Assembly (NCBI GenBank): GCA_023512835.1
Contig: CM042089.1
Span: 19,968,438 to 20,032,437 of the forward strand
From: Taxillus chinensis
Lineage: Eukaryota > Streptophyta > Magnoliopsida > Santalales > Loranthaceae
Direction of reading: 5' to 3'
DNA: 64,000 nucleotides
A model generated the notes under the pieces. It worked only from the letters and a program-made list of their open reading frames with translations, was not told the DNA's origin and ran no database searches. The translations under genes and the position numbers were made by a program. The stretch's first letter is position 1. Every line of letters begins with the position of its first letter. Below, piece by piece: positions 48,086 through 61,690 of the stretch.

Positions 48086-48787
48086 TAATATGAGTTATCC
48101 TCTTTGTTTTTCATCAAGTAGAAAAGGGCTTCAATATTATGGAATTACAACACCTCTTATTGCAATATTTGTTGTATGTAGAACTGTATGTGTGTATATA
48201 TATGTATATTCAATGTGTTCATTTATTTTAGTGTTGGGGTTGTTCTTTCTTTTTTCCTACTTTTCTGTTTGTTTGTTTGTTTGTTTAGTACGGGCTTTCA
48301 ACTTGAGGTCAAGTATCTTGTTGTAGTATTTTTTGCGCCATTATGCATTATAAAAATTCAAATGTGAAATAACATTGTGATTTTAAATTGTGCATGAGTT
48401 TTTATGTCAAAGTTATTAGCAATCAACATTAAAATAGGATATTTGTTCATAATTAATTTAGCCAAAATTAATTTAATTTTAATGATTAATGCAATATTTT
48501 CTACAAAAATGGTTATACTTGACGAGCACTTTGATATAAAAACTCTTTTTTATATTAAATGTTTACTAGAGTTTTAAATTTAAGGTAACATAAAATTACT
48601 TTCAAATAACTCTAAACTTATGCACTCATAAAAATTGAAAAAATAAAGTTTTCCTAAAAAGAACTTGAATTGTTGTCCAAGAGTATCATATTCAAGGATA
48701 GACATTATGGGTTAAAAAAATTGAAGTGCTTGCTTTTTTGGAATACGAGTACTCATTTGAACTCAAATGTGCAAAAGTTGAGTTTAA

Positions 48788-49476
48788 GAGCGTGTTTGGC
48801 GTAGCGTGTTTTCGGCTATTTTTTGTATTTTAATACAGAAAACAGCCGTTGCAGTTTGTTTGGCCTGCGTTTTTTCTTCTAAATTCAAGCGCAACTTGCT
48901 TTTAATTTTGCCTAAAATGAAAACACATAATCGGTGTTTTCGGTATTCATTTTCTGCACTCGCTTTCCTCTCTCCTCTTGGATCGGTGCCTTCCTTGTCT
49001 CTCCCACCACCACCTCCCGCTGCCATGGCCGGCAACACCCTACATGACGCCTGGATCTGCCACCGTGATGGCCGGCGACCTCCTTGATACCTAGATCTGC
49101 TCCCGCGACTCTCGGCGACGTCTCCCGCAACGTCGGTGAGCCCCCCAACGCCTGGATCTTCTCCCTATGTGATGCCCGACAACCCTCCCCCATGCGATCC
49201 CCCCCTCCTGCGATGGCTTCCTTTGCCTACGATGCCGCCGCTGCCGCTGCGAGCCCCCGCCCCCTGCCACGCGACCCTCCCATGCCCCCCCAAACGGCGA
49301 CGCGACTCCCTCCCTGTGACGGCTTCCTCTGTGACGCAGAACCAATGTTTTCAATTAAAAAAAAATGACAACCAAACAAAAAAGCTGTATTTAATTTCCT
49401 TGAAAACAATTTTCAAATGCAGTTTGTAAAAACAAATTTTGAGTGTAGAAAATCAAAAATAACACCAAACATGCTC
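48788..49476. mobile_element. Second Harbinger-like TIR element with GC-rich cargo
   Basis: Termini GAGCGTGTTTGGCG (left, from 48788) and GAGCATGTTTGGTG (right, reverse complement, ending 49476) match at 12 of 14 positions and are flanked by TAA on both sides (48785-48787, 49477-49479). Length 689 bp. The interior 48955-49345 is unusually GC-rich and free of long homopolymers, unlike all DNA around it, and gives long overlapping frames on both strands. These look like composition artefacts or captured host sequence rather than a transposase. Confidence 0.6.
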
Positions 49477-50610
49477 TAAACCAACATAAGTTGAGAATTG
49501 AACTTCAAAGATATCTTTGTTGTGCTATAATTTTTAAATACATTAGTTAAATAAAAAATTTAGGTACAAATTTTGTTTATGACTTTATTGTTTACATTTC
49601 AACTAGAATGATGCAAGGAGAATATGTTTACACTAAAATAGTGATAGTAATAATAATAAATAAATAAAAAGTCTAGTGGAAAATGAAACCTTTTACATAT
49701 AGAAAAATGCAAGTAGTTTTTTTAAAAATGAACTGAAATAAAAATATTTTCTATGAACCAATAAAAAATATATCTATATTTTTTCGTACAGTTATTTAGT
49801 CCACGTGTTTTTCTCTCTAGTAATATTATTTTATTTAATACCAAGTGCATTTAATATATTTTTCCTTCAAATAATACCTTTGTAGCATTGCAAATAGCTG
49901 AGCCTCTAAGTATATTTTATACGCATTTCCAGAACATTTTCTGAAAAATATTGATATGAAGCAAATCAACCCAAAGAAAAACTTTGAAAATAGCAATTAA
50001 AATTAGATCTGTTTTTACAATTGGAATGAAATGGGCGGATTCTAACAACAATAATACAAATAACACAATCCATGTTCATGCATGTGCTTCCACTTTCACT
50101 CGGGTAAGGTAAGGACTATAATAGGGTAATATTACATGTTTTGTTTTAACTTGCCAACAAGTCAAATACCTGCGTATAAAATCAGTAATTGTCTTTTTCA
50201 AGCCTAATTACCAAAAACGTCTCCTAACGATCGACATGATACATCTTTGCCCTGTCGGGATGTGCAACCAATCAATAAACTCGTTTTTAATCTAATTGTC
50301 TAAAGCATAATATGTCAATGGATAATTCATTGCCGTCCAACACACCTGCAGGTGAAGCATATATTTGAGTGAGAAAACAAAGCCCCGAAGCTGTTAAGTC
50401 CACAATTAAACAAATAAATAAGTAGATAACAAATGATAAAAGTATAAAAGTTTTGGTAGATATTAAAGTGCCCAAAATGCCCTCCAAATGTCGTTGTATA
50501 GGCAGCAGGCCTAATCAAATAAATTAGGGAACGTCGGGCATTGTGATTCCTCTGGTAAAAGTTAGGTTCATTATTTGTCGTATGAAACAATACTTCGTTC
50601 TCAAACCTCT

Positions 50611-50913
50611 TTAACACAAGCCGCTCCTGCGATGGATGTCATGTAGATGTAGATGACACTGTGACAGTGCACTTTTCATCGGAAAATGGTTGTCAGCTTG
50701 TAGGAGTTGCCCGGACTCGGACGCTTCTCGTACGTGTTCATGGTCGGGGATGACGGAGCTAGTGCTGCTGTTTGGTTTTGGATTGCCGGTTGTCACCTTG
50801 TAGCTTCGTACGATTGCATCCAGTGTGTAGGTACGTATCATTGCAGGAGAGAGCCGGATTAATAATGTATACCAAAATAATGATATATACCAAAATAATA
50901 TACTCAAACCCAA
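50611..50913 (-). pseudogene. Possible coding relic of unknown identity
   Basis: A minus-strand frame in this otherwise AT-rich region has balanced composition between about 50620 and 50860, with strings such as SYKVTTGNPKPNSSTSS and DHEHVREASESGQLLQADNH. The N-terminal third is low-complexity and not credible. I do not recognise the product. It may be an exon of a decayed gene or chance. Confidence 0.2.
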
Positions 50914-51423
50914 ACCAAAAATAATAATGTATTACAAAATTAATGATGAAAGATCCTCTACAACGCAATTATAAACGACTTTAAAAAATGCCCAATTATT
51001 TATGTACGTATCGATTGTGCTATCTCCCTGAATGTTAATTATTTTAAAATATATTACGTAATTTATTTTATCTTCGAAATGATTGGGTGAATAAATATGT
51101 TACGTAATTTATTTTTTCGCTCGAAATTTAGAAGGATTAAATTGATATTTAAATTTGAATCCTCATTTCATGCACATTTTAAAATAATAAAATATTTATT
51201 TTGCTATTAAATTATTATTTTTATTATTATTTTATTATAATCTTAGTTAAATATAAAATTTTAAAACATATATAATTATTAAAATTATAAATTTTAAAAT
51301 ATAGAAAGAAACTAATAACATAATATGACTATATATGCGATAAATCAGTAGAGCGTTAAAAGTTTTTGAAAAAATTATTCAATTTCTAAAAGCTTTTGAC
51401 AACTAAAATAATTGTTTCGGTAA

Positions 51424-51426
<3 letters not shown>

Positions 51427-51480
<54 letters not shown>
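51427..51480. repeat. (AT)n microsatellite
   Basis: About 27 uninterrupted AT dinucleotides. Confidence 0.97.
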
Positions 51481-51482
<2 letters not shown>

Positions 51483-51839
51483 TAAAAGTTTAATAGATCA
51501 CTTTTAAAAGATATCTTATCAATTGATAACATCGGAAAGAACGTAAAGTTGAGCTATTATTGCTATAATTGTCCCTAACATATATATGAAATTTTTTTGG
51601 ATAAGCTAATAATAATAAAATCACACTTTAATAGTTTTCTATCAGTTATTTAAAATATTAATAGTTTCATTTATATAGCGAATTTAAACAATCAATCGAC
51701 TATTATTTTATTTAAAGTATTTGTTATAGAATTTTATTTTACCATTCTCATTTTTAAAAAATAAAATAAAATTTGTATTCTAAGGTAATTTTTAAATCAG
51801 AATAAAAGAAACGAATCTTGATAGCTAATATTTAATAGT

Positions 51840-51880
<41 letters not shown>
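51840..51880. repeat. (TTA)n microsatellite
   Basis: About 13 uninterrupted ATT/TTA trinucleotides. Confidence 0.97.
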
Positions 51881-52253
51881 CAATCATTTAACAAATTTCA
51901 CTTAACCCAACAAGTAAAAATTTGTCAATTTTATACTACCTAGTTGTACCCAATCTAACAATACTGTATTTATGTCTAAAAAATATTTGATCCTGATTAT
52001 TAAAAAGATATCAATAATTACACAATCTCACCGATGGATTTTAATTAATATTTGAAGGAATAGACATAAGTGGGGCTGCATTTGGAATTTACTTTAATTT
52101 GAAAATGAATTAAAATGGATAGCTGTTCACCGTGCCGTGCTTTCTACCAGAACAGGAGTCTCTCGTCCTCTCCCAATTTTCGTCGCCTCGCTCAGACTCA
52201 GAGACTCAGTGTGTGCGCGTGGAGTTGAGTTGGGCTCAGACTAGCCGACTAGG

Positions 52254-55200
52254 ATGGAGGAGGGTAGCGGACCAACCAATGTCGCTCGCGCCATAGCCGT
52301 AGCCCTAGACTGGAACACTTCTCCTGATGCTCGAAACGCCGCTGTTTCTTTCCTAGAAACTGTACGCAACATCTCTGTCTGTGTCCGTCCGTGTGTTTCT
52401 GGGTTTCTAGGCAGTAATATAATATATCTTATGCAATATGGGGTTCTGATCATAGCTGAAAGTTTATTTCCTGGAAATGGTATCTGGGTTGTTTCTATAA
52501 TACTGTAAAGCCCTGTTTATCTACTAGAGACCTTCGAGTTTGATCAGGGAATTAGGTTTTCATTCCAAAACTTGAAACTTGTAACTTTATTTGTGCTTTT
52601 CTATTATATTGAGTTTGCACTCTGGTTTCCTGAAATGAATCCACAGACTTTTGGTTGGTACGTAGATTTTGACAATGGTAAATGCAAAGGTTTTGTCTTC
52701 AGTATATGATAATCATATACATCATGAGATAATCAGGTGTACTTTATGGGTTTTTGAAATTAATTATTGTTTTTAAAAGCTATCATCAATTCATTGTCTT
52801 AATATTTTGTTTAATTTTCATCTCATACATTTGATTCGCATGATTTTTATTTTATGGCCTGGCATTGTGACTGCATATTTTATTCAAAAAAATTACATTG
52901 TTGTTTTTATTGATGTGCTTCACAGATGCTTTCTTATTTTGCAGTTTAAAAATGGGGATATACATGCTTTGATCAACACATCTCTGAATTTGGTTAAAAG
53001 TGATTGGCCATCAGAAATTCGGCTGCATGCTTTTAAAATGTTGCAGGTGAATATGCTGTTCCATTATTTCACAGAGAGGGAGAGATTTAAAATTCAAGTT
53101 ATGAGTGAAATGCATTGGAAATCTGGACGACATTCTAGCTATATCTAGTTAATGTTTTGATGGGTATAAGAAAAACACAACAGTTTGACACCTATATAAC
53201 TTCTGGCAGGTTAGTTCTTTGGCCAGAATGTTTTATGTTATTGCAAAACAGATTTGGATTGTTCTGATCCTTTCTTACTGTTTTATGATATTTTATGTTT
53301 CAAATATTCCAACTTTAAAGCATGCTAAATTTACTAACTCACTAATGTAATAAATAAAGGAGGAAGTATGCACAAGCAGTGAAGCAGCTAGGGCCTTGAT
53401 GGATTATATATGGCTCTTTTAAAGTTATATATGGCTCTTTTTTTTTACTTATATAAAAAAAAAAAGAAGTCAGAATTCAAGAGCAGCTAGAGCCTCGAGG
53501 GATTTTATGTGGCTCTTAGAGTTATGTCCTCAAGTAAGAATTCAAGTGGCTCTGGGAATGAAATTTTCCCAGAATCCTGTGTTACAGGAGAGAAGGTTGC
53601 CAGTTTATTTGATTTTCTTGGCTTTTATTTTGCTGGACTGAGTTCTGACAGCCAATAAATAGTTAGGATGTTTCATGACTCATGGTTCCAGGGGTGGCTA
53701 CAAGAATTTGCTTTAGGGTATTCAAATCCACAAATTATTTGAGGGTGTTCAGAACTTTTTTGTCAAAAATATCTATATATATTTTTTGCTTTGATTTTTT
53801 AAAAGCCACAGTATGCAATTGCACAACATAGAGCTGCCCCTGCATGGCTCCTGCAGTTACCCACGTCAAACCCAGCAAGGCATGAATGAAGCCCTTCAAC
53901 TGAACTGCCCATGTACATTGGAGGAGAAGTTGGTCAATGTGCTCACTCACACTCATGTGCATTAAGCATCTACTCACAAACTGCAGCTCCCACCCCTGAA
54001 GTTGGTGCAGAGTGAGAATCCTATCCCATGTGGCCTCCCAAGCAACGAAGTTTGAAGTTCATTATATAATTATAAATAGATTCGAGCCATCAATGGAACA
54101 CTATATTCAATTTTGGATAACAAATGCGAGCAGTAAGAGTTGAACCTAAGATTTCCTTGTCACAATATCTCAAATACCATGTGAATAAACCTCTCAATAG
54201 CTTAAGTTGTTAGGTTGTGAGCCTATAATGCATATCTAGCCTAACATAACAAACTTAGAAAAATATAAACTCCTCAATTTACTATATTTCTTTATTTCCT
54301 CTTTCTACGGTTGTGACTTCTCGGCTTGAGCGGATCCACATGAATTTCCTTTGGGGATCCGAGGTCCGTGTGACGAAGGTTCATTTGGTTAAATGGGAGA
54401 ATGTGTGTCATTCTCTTTCTCATGTGGGACTCTTTCTTTTGATTTGTGGTGTTTGAGTTGGAGGATGGTGTTTCGATTTGTTTTTGGCATGATGTGTGGT
54501 GCAATAATTCTCCCCTGAAGCTTGTGTATTTGGAGTCGTATCGGTTTGTGTGCTCTCTCTTTTGTAGGAGGTGTTATTTTCGTGCGCTACGTAGGATTGA
54601 GAATTAGAAACTTTCTTTTCTTTTTTTGACGTGTTGTATTTAGTTATTGTGGTAAAGTATGGAGTAGCAGGAGGTTATTGAGGGTGGACTTCCTTATGCC
54701 TCACGGTCCTCATGGCACGAGGTTATGAAAAGTCATCCACGCGCAGTGGGACTCTTTCTTTTGGTTTGTGGTATTGAGTTGGAGGATGGTGTTTCTATTT
54801 GTTTCTGGCATGATGTGTGGTGTGATAATTCTCCCCTGAAGCTTGTTTATCTGGAGTCGTATCGGTTTATGTGCTCTCCTGATGCTTCTGGGGAGGTGTT
54901 ATTTTCGTGTGCTATGTAAGATAGAGAATTGAAAACTTTTTTTTCCCTTTTTTTGGCGTATTGTATTTAGTTTTTCCCGTTAGGTTTGCTGCCGATAAGA
55001 TGTGTTGGCGTCCTAATCGAGAGCGAGACTATCAGGTCTAGAGTTTTTACTCCATTCTGATGTCTGTCCAAACTAAGAGCTTTTCATGGCGGAGTGTCTA
55101 AAAGATGTAGGTGCCGTCCAGGGTTGCTTTCTTTGCTTGGATTGTGATCCTGGGCAAGATTCTAATTGTTGATCATTTGCATTGATGAGGTTTTGCTACT

Positions 55201-58200
55201 GTTAGCAGGCGTTACATGTGTAAGGCTTCGACGGAGTTAGTGGACTATCTTTTTCCTCATTATCCTTATGTTAAGGGGCTGTGGGATATGGTCATGTGCT
55301 TGTTTGGCCTCCCGTAGGTGATATCTTTATCTCTTTGCATGTTGCTTGCATGTTGGCTAGGGGGTGTGGCAGGCTATCCCTCATTGCCTTCCATGGAGTC
55401 TTTGGCGAGAGTGAAAGACGCATGTGTTTGATGATCGGAAGAGGTCTGTTGTAGGGCTTTCTTGTATTTTTTTTTATGTTATTTGGGGAATTGGATGAAT
55501 GCTTCGGGCGGATTTCGTTTTTCTTCTATTTGTGATGTTGTAAATGATTAGTCCTTTTGAGCTAGTTGTTGTCTTTTTATTGTAATTTTGCATTTCACGT
55601 ACTTCTTATATGTGATTTTCTTATAATAAAGTTTGTTTTACTTATAAAAAATAAAATAAAAATACTAGCAGTGTTTGATAAATTGATATGTGTTGATTGT
55701 TCATTTTTGACTAGGAGGTCTTTTAACTTAGAATGGGCTTTATCTCTTCCTCCTTTTTGGGTAATTAAGCTCAGTCTTTTATATATGTTTTACTTCTTTT
55801 TAATATTCTTAAGGTCTTTTGGCCACCTAAGGCTTGTGTCAACTGTATTGCATCTCTCACTTTTGTGTCTTGCAGCATTTGGTCCGGTTGCGGTGGGAGG
55901 AATTAAACTTTTTGGAGCGAAGAAACTTTGCAGGTGTTTCTGTAAATTTAATGTCTGAGATTGCAAAACCCCATGAAGAATGGGCTTTGAAAAGTCAGAC
56001 AGCTGCCCTTGTAGCTGAGGTTTTACCATATTTCCATGAGCTATGTCAAGTTATTGATGAAATTTTTTACTTTTGAATATTCATTTTTTTTTTTTGATAA
56101 CAGATGGTTAGGAGAGAAGGCCTAAATTTATGGGAAGAGTTGCTTCCTTCACTTATTTCCCTATCAAATAATAGTCCTACACAAGTATAAATTCCCTTTT
56201 CATTTGCAGTCCTTTCTTTTCTTGATTACATTGTACCTCTAATTTAGATTTGTGGTAATCAAGTTGGTTTGTCTGTTCTTTTAGGCTGAGTTGGTTGCAA
56301 TGATGCTAAGATGGCTTCCTGAGGATATAACTGTTCATAATGAAGATTTGGAAGGTTAGCAATGAACTTCTTCTCTTTTTCTTTCATTCATTTTATTTTC
56401 TAGGCAGGGAAATTAGAATGATTTGTCTTTGATTATATTTTCTTCATGAACCATTCTGGTCTTCATCATGGGTCATTCATCATCCTTGTAAATTCTGAGC
56501 TTTAATATATGGTATCAGCTTTCAGAATTTGTATATTATTGTCATAGGTGCAAAACAATGTCAAACATAAGAGCTTGGGCATATATCAGCTTTAGCAAAG
56601 AAACTGTGCTAAAGCTCACATTTTTAAACTGCAGTCCAAAGTGCATTAATGGCATGTTTTAGTAATAGTTATTGAAGAACATTAGATGTTATGAATAATT
56701 AGTATGACTCTTTGTGGGATATTTGGTACATGTTTTCATTTTATGATTTGATTTTTTATTCGAATTGAAATTTGAATTCTAAATTTTGAAAATATATTCT
56801 TTTTTTTTGTATGAGAGAGAATGTGTTTTTTTTTTTAAATCGGGTCTCATGAAATTTTACAAAAAATATATAATGAGCCAAGGTAAGAAAATATAGGAAA
56901 TAAAAAGAGTGAGTGTCCTGCAAAAATGAATTTAGATTTGAAAATAAAAAACAACAGAATTTAAAAAAAAACAGCTATTTTATTCTAAAAGTGTTGTTTT
57001 ATTGAAAAATAGGAGTATTAAACAGAAGTGTGTTTCTGTTTTCAAAAAAAAAAAACTATCTATACCAAATAGGGCCTTGGTATTTGAGCTGGTTTTTAAA
57101 AGCATATTCCTTGTGCTTAGAATATGTTGAAGTTAGTTGTACTTAATTGTTTCCATTTTCCTGGTTCTCTTTTACTATAGATCTGGATATGTGATTTAGG
57201 TGAACAGCGCAGGATGTTGTTGCGTGGACTTGCTCAATCTTTACCTGAAATCTTGCCTTTGTTATACACTGTACGTAGTGATTCTTCTCTTTTCCTTGGA
57301 AAATTTTGATATTGCATAGTCGCATAAGTATCAAATAAGCCCTTGTAGTTGATAGTTTGGGCCAATTTAACCCCTTTACATTTTTTGGATCTAATAAAGC
57401 ACTAAATTTTAATATTTGGGCCAATTAAGCCTTTTATTGCCAGAGTTGGTAGTTAATTGATGGACTGATAGTGTGATTAACCATGAATATTAAAATATTT
57501 ATATATTAACTATTCAAGCCTGTCTTCTCTCTGTATTCTTATTCACGATAGCACTACAAGTGACTCCATAATCATGGCTTTAGATCATTTTTTTAATACA
57601 GTTTGGATTCCCAGTTCCTACAACCACCTCCACTCTGCAAAGACCATCAAACATGCTGGAGCCACTGGACCAGAGAGCCTGGCCTTCGATCCCAACAGGG
57701 GAGAATTTTGTGGTGGCTGATGATGAGGGTAGCAGTGGTGGTATTGGGTTGTTGTGGATGGTGACAACTGAAAACATTGTGACAGCGGTTAGAGGTGCTG
57801 GATCTGGCCTGTGCTTGTGGTGGTGATTGGTAAATGGCAGCACAGGATGGTCGGATGTGGCGGCTGAGAGGGGCGATGAAGTTGACACTGGGTGCGGTCT
57901 GTGTTCCCCCAAAAGATGAGAGAGAGAGAGAGGGAGAGAGAGAGAGAAGGGGGGGGGACCCATGATGAGTTCATAAAGATGGGGGAAAATGGGGATTATA
58001 TGTGGTGAATAGATATTTGATAGTTGACATACTTCTTTGAGTTAATAAAAATTTAATATTACTATGAAATTATATTATTAATAATTAATGAATTCTGTTA
58101 AAAAAGATATAATTTGTCCAAATGTTAAAATTTTGTCTTTTATTGATCCCAACAATAGTACAGGGGTTAAATTAACCCATAGTGTTAAGTACAAGACGTT

Positions 58201-61200
58201 ATTTGATACTTTTGCCTTTTGATATTGTATTAATTTAATGCACAGGTTTGTGATGCAGTTATTAGGAAGGCACTTTGAAGCTGCATTAGCTGAAGCACGT
58301 AGGCAACAGCAGGACATTGTAAAACAGCATGCCTGTGCAGTTACAGCTGTTCTAAATGCTATTAATGCATATGCTGAATGGGCGCCATTACCTGATCTTG
58401 CAAGACATGGCATAATTTATGGGTATGCCTATTTTCCCAGTGACTATACGGGGTTGCACAGCTTTGGAGGTTCTGATTTGAAATATTTGTAGAGTGATTA
58501 TTTTCTATGTGCAGGTGTGGTTGTTTACTTTCATCTATTGATTTCCGTCTCCATGCGTGTGAATTTTTCAAGCTTGTATCCCCAAGGTGTGTTGGGTTGT
58601 TTCTTCATCAAAGATTCTTGTCACTGTCCAATCTCTAGTTTATATACATGTATATTTTAATTTTTTAATGGACAATTTTTGTGATTACTAAGCTATGTCT
58701 TGCAGGAAAAGACCTTTTGATGCATCTGCTTCTGAGTTTGATTCTGCAATGAATAATTTGTTTCAAGTCTTAATGAATGTCTCAAAAGAGTTTTTGCACA
58801 AATCTAGTGCCAATGCTGCAACCATTGATGACAGTGAGTTTGAGTTTGCAGAATGTATATGTGAGAGTATGGTTTCTATGGGTAATACAAATTTACACGG
58901 GATTTCTGAAAACAGCACCATGCTTCCGCTTTATCTTCAACAGGTAATAAATTTGTGTTACTAATACACATTATTGAGAGAACAAGTGTGATTGTTGTTT
59001 CGTTTTCATCATTTTCAGTTGCTCATTCAATTTTTTGGATCTTAAATAGTATTGCTTGAGTTGGTGAATAAAAGAATAAGATACACTTTCTGGGTGTATT
59101 TAATGATATGGAGATTATATTAGTCGAAGTACCACTTAAGCGTCCAAGTGGCTTGGGAAAGCCAAAGCGAATTAACACTTTGAGTTTGGGGTCAAAGCGT
59201 ACGCGTAGGAGGACAAAGTATCCAAAATGATGCTTTGGATGTGTTTTAAACAAATTGTTTGCATAAAGTTTCTTTTTTATGTTTTTTTTCTTAAGAAAAA
59301 ATCAGTACCTATTGATGTTAACAAACACTAGCACCAACTCTAGTCCATAGCGTCATCGCACCATCGCATAGATTTGACTTCAAAATGACGATAGAGCACA
59401 ATTATGGCGGTGGTGATGGTGATGGTGACGGCGGCCATGGCCTCTAGCGACAATCTTGGACAAGGTGATTACTGGCCTTCATCATTGCTGTTTTGAACTG
59501 GCCATAGCATGATTGTGATAGATTGACTCGATGAAGACAATTGCTATGATCTTGTGCGATGCCGGCATTGAAGTTGATCTTCATCTCTGATCGCTGCCTC
59601 GCCTATCAAAGACCACAATCAACGACTTGGTCCAATTGACAACACCCCTGATTTCCTTAATGAATTTCAAAGCCAAAAATCTCTCCTTAGCTTCTTCAAG
59701 TAATCAATGCAATAGCCCCAACCCCAATTGATGTAGCATCCGGCTTTAGCCCTAGCAAGATCAAAAGATTTGATGCAATTGACCTCAGCTACGATTGGGG
59801 ATGGAGATGACGACCTCTTCGACATCAGGTGACCTTGATGAGTGGCAATTGTTGACCTTTGCTTTTGTCTGGTTGTGCGAAGATTGATAAACCAAGCCCC
59901 TAGTGTGACCTTGACGGATTGAGTGAGTGACGATGAGCACTACAACTACCTGTAACAGCGATGAGTGACGATAATGGTGGTGGCTGAGATTGAGTGTTGG
60001 CTGCTTTCCTTCTCCTTGTTAATTTACATAATTTCATTTATGACCCACAGACATTCATGGCTCTCCTTTGCCTCCTTAAATATATGGTATAAATGATATT
60101 TTTATTAATTAATAAGATGGAACTTTTAATTGGCTATAAATTACGATTTTTGATAATTGGTTTTAATTGGTTATGAATTTTTGATAATTGATTGTTTAAA
60201 TATTTTTGGTATTTGGTTAATTAATTTTTATATATTTTTTAGTTTATTTAACTTTTGGAAAACTATAGATTTATAGTATAGAATGCATATTTTTAAAAGT
60301 TGTCTAGAATATATTTCCATTCAATAACCAAGAAGGGCAAAGAAGGCTATTAATTACTTTAGTCTTTTCGCATTTGGTTAATTGATTTTGATATAATTAT
60401 TCTCATGTATTTTTTGGTGGTGTTGATAAATTAATTTGTTCTATTTTTTTAATGCTTTTTATATATTTTGAAGTTGATATTAAATTTTAATTATGTTATG
60501 CTTTGGTCACTTTATTGGCGCTCTATTGCTAAGGCATGCAAGCTCCCCTGAAACGCTTTGGATTGCTTTGGTGTGTTGACTACTATGATGGAGATTAGAG
60601 TTGGCAATCTTTTCAGAATTTTTATTTTATAATTCTATGGAGTTAAATCTGATCATATTCGTATTCTGACCATAACTGATCCAATAAATTCTCATAATTT
60701 TTCAAACACTTCTGGATGTATAGCTAAATGAGTAGAGTTCTCGTTACTGTAAGTTAAATTCAAAGTCATCATGTAAAGTTGTAAGGTGTCCACTCCATAT
60801 GCGGACAACTTCGGTGGCTCATTGATCAGTATTCAACACCAATATTTTTCTGCATTGGTCGGGAAACCGGTTCTGTGAGCTTTGAAACACATGCCTCCTC
60901 CACCGAGAGCATAGGTGTTGGTACTTCAGTCTTCTTGTAGTTCATTTTATGGTTGTGTTTTTGTTCTTCTGCTACCACAATATACATGTTGATCATACAA
61001 GCATTGGGGTCTAGTGTTTGCATTTGGAAATTTGCAGCATTTTCGCTGAACAAATAAGTTATATGCTTTGCAATTTAACACCTCTAATTACTTTTTCAGA
61101 TGCTGGCTTATTTCCAACATTTTAAGCTGACACTTCATTTTCAATCTTTATTATTTTGGCAGGTATGTTAAGAAACCTTATAGTTCTTGTGTTTGTGGTT

Positions 61201-61651
61201 GGGTGGCAATACTTAATTCTTAAATACAGTTATAACCGTTTGAACGTCTTTTCTTTTTGCATGCTCTTGTAGGCACTGATGAGAGATTTAGTCTCCAAAC
61301 CAAAGCCTGCCCATGCATCTGGAGACAGTTCATTAAATACTTCTGATTCAATTCAGGCCGATACTGAAAAGAAGAAGATTTCTAGCTTCATCAGTGATGA
61401 TATGTTTAGTATCATGCTGGATATATCTTTTCAACGTATGGTGAGAAGAGAAAAATTACTTCCTGGAACTGCACTTTCACTGGGAAAATTGGAGTTGTGG
61501 AGTGATGATTTTGAGGGCAAAGGGGATTTTGCCCAGTATCGCAGTAGGCTGGTACGCTTAAGATTGCGATGTTTCTTGATTATGCGTATTATGTGCTTCT
61601 TAAAATTCTAATTGTTTTACTGAGCAACTGCTTGGACCTAGCTTTTATAAA

Positions 61652-61690
<39 letters not shown>

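Larger units (their letters stand above)
44907..52253. other. Intergenic region with MITEs and simple repeats; no convincing gene
   Basis: Most of this 7.3 kb is AT-rich with decayed repeats. Separate entries cover a palindromic MITE, a tandem duplication, two TAA-flanked Harbinger-like elements, a candidate coding relic and two microsatellites. The last roughly 150 bp before 52254 are GC-richer (CTCTCGTCCTCTCCC and similar) and should be the promoter and leader of HASTY. Confidence 0.5.

Noticed and set aside
48806..49429. Five or more overlapping frames on both strands in the GC-rich block
   Set aside because: Low-complexity Pro/Arg/Ala-rich products caused by base composition inside a TIR element; no motif.
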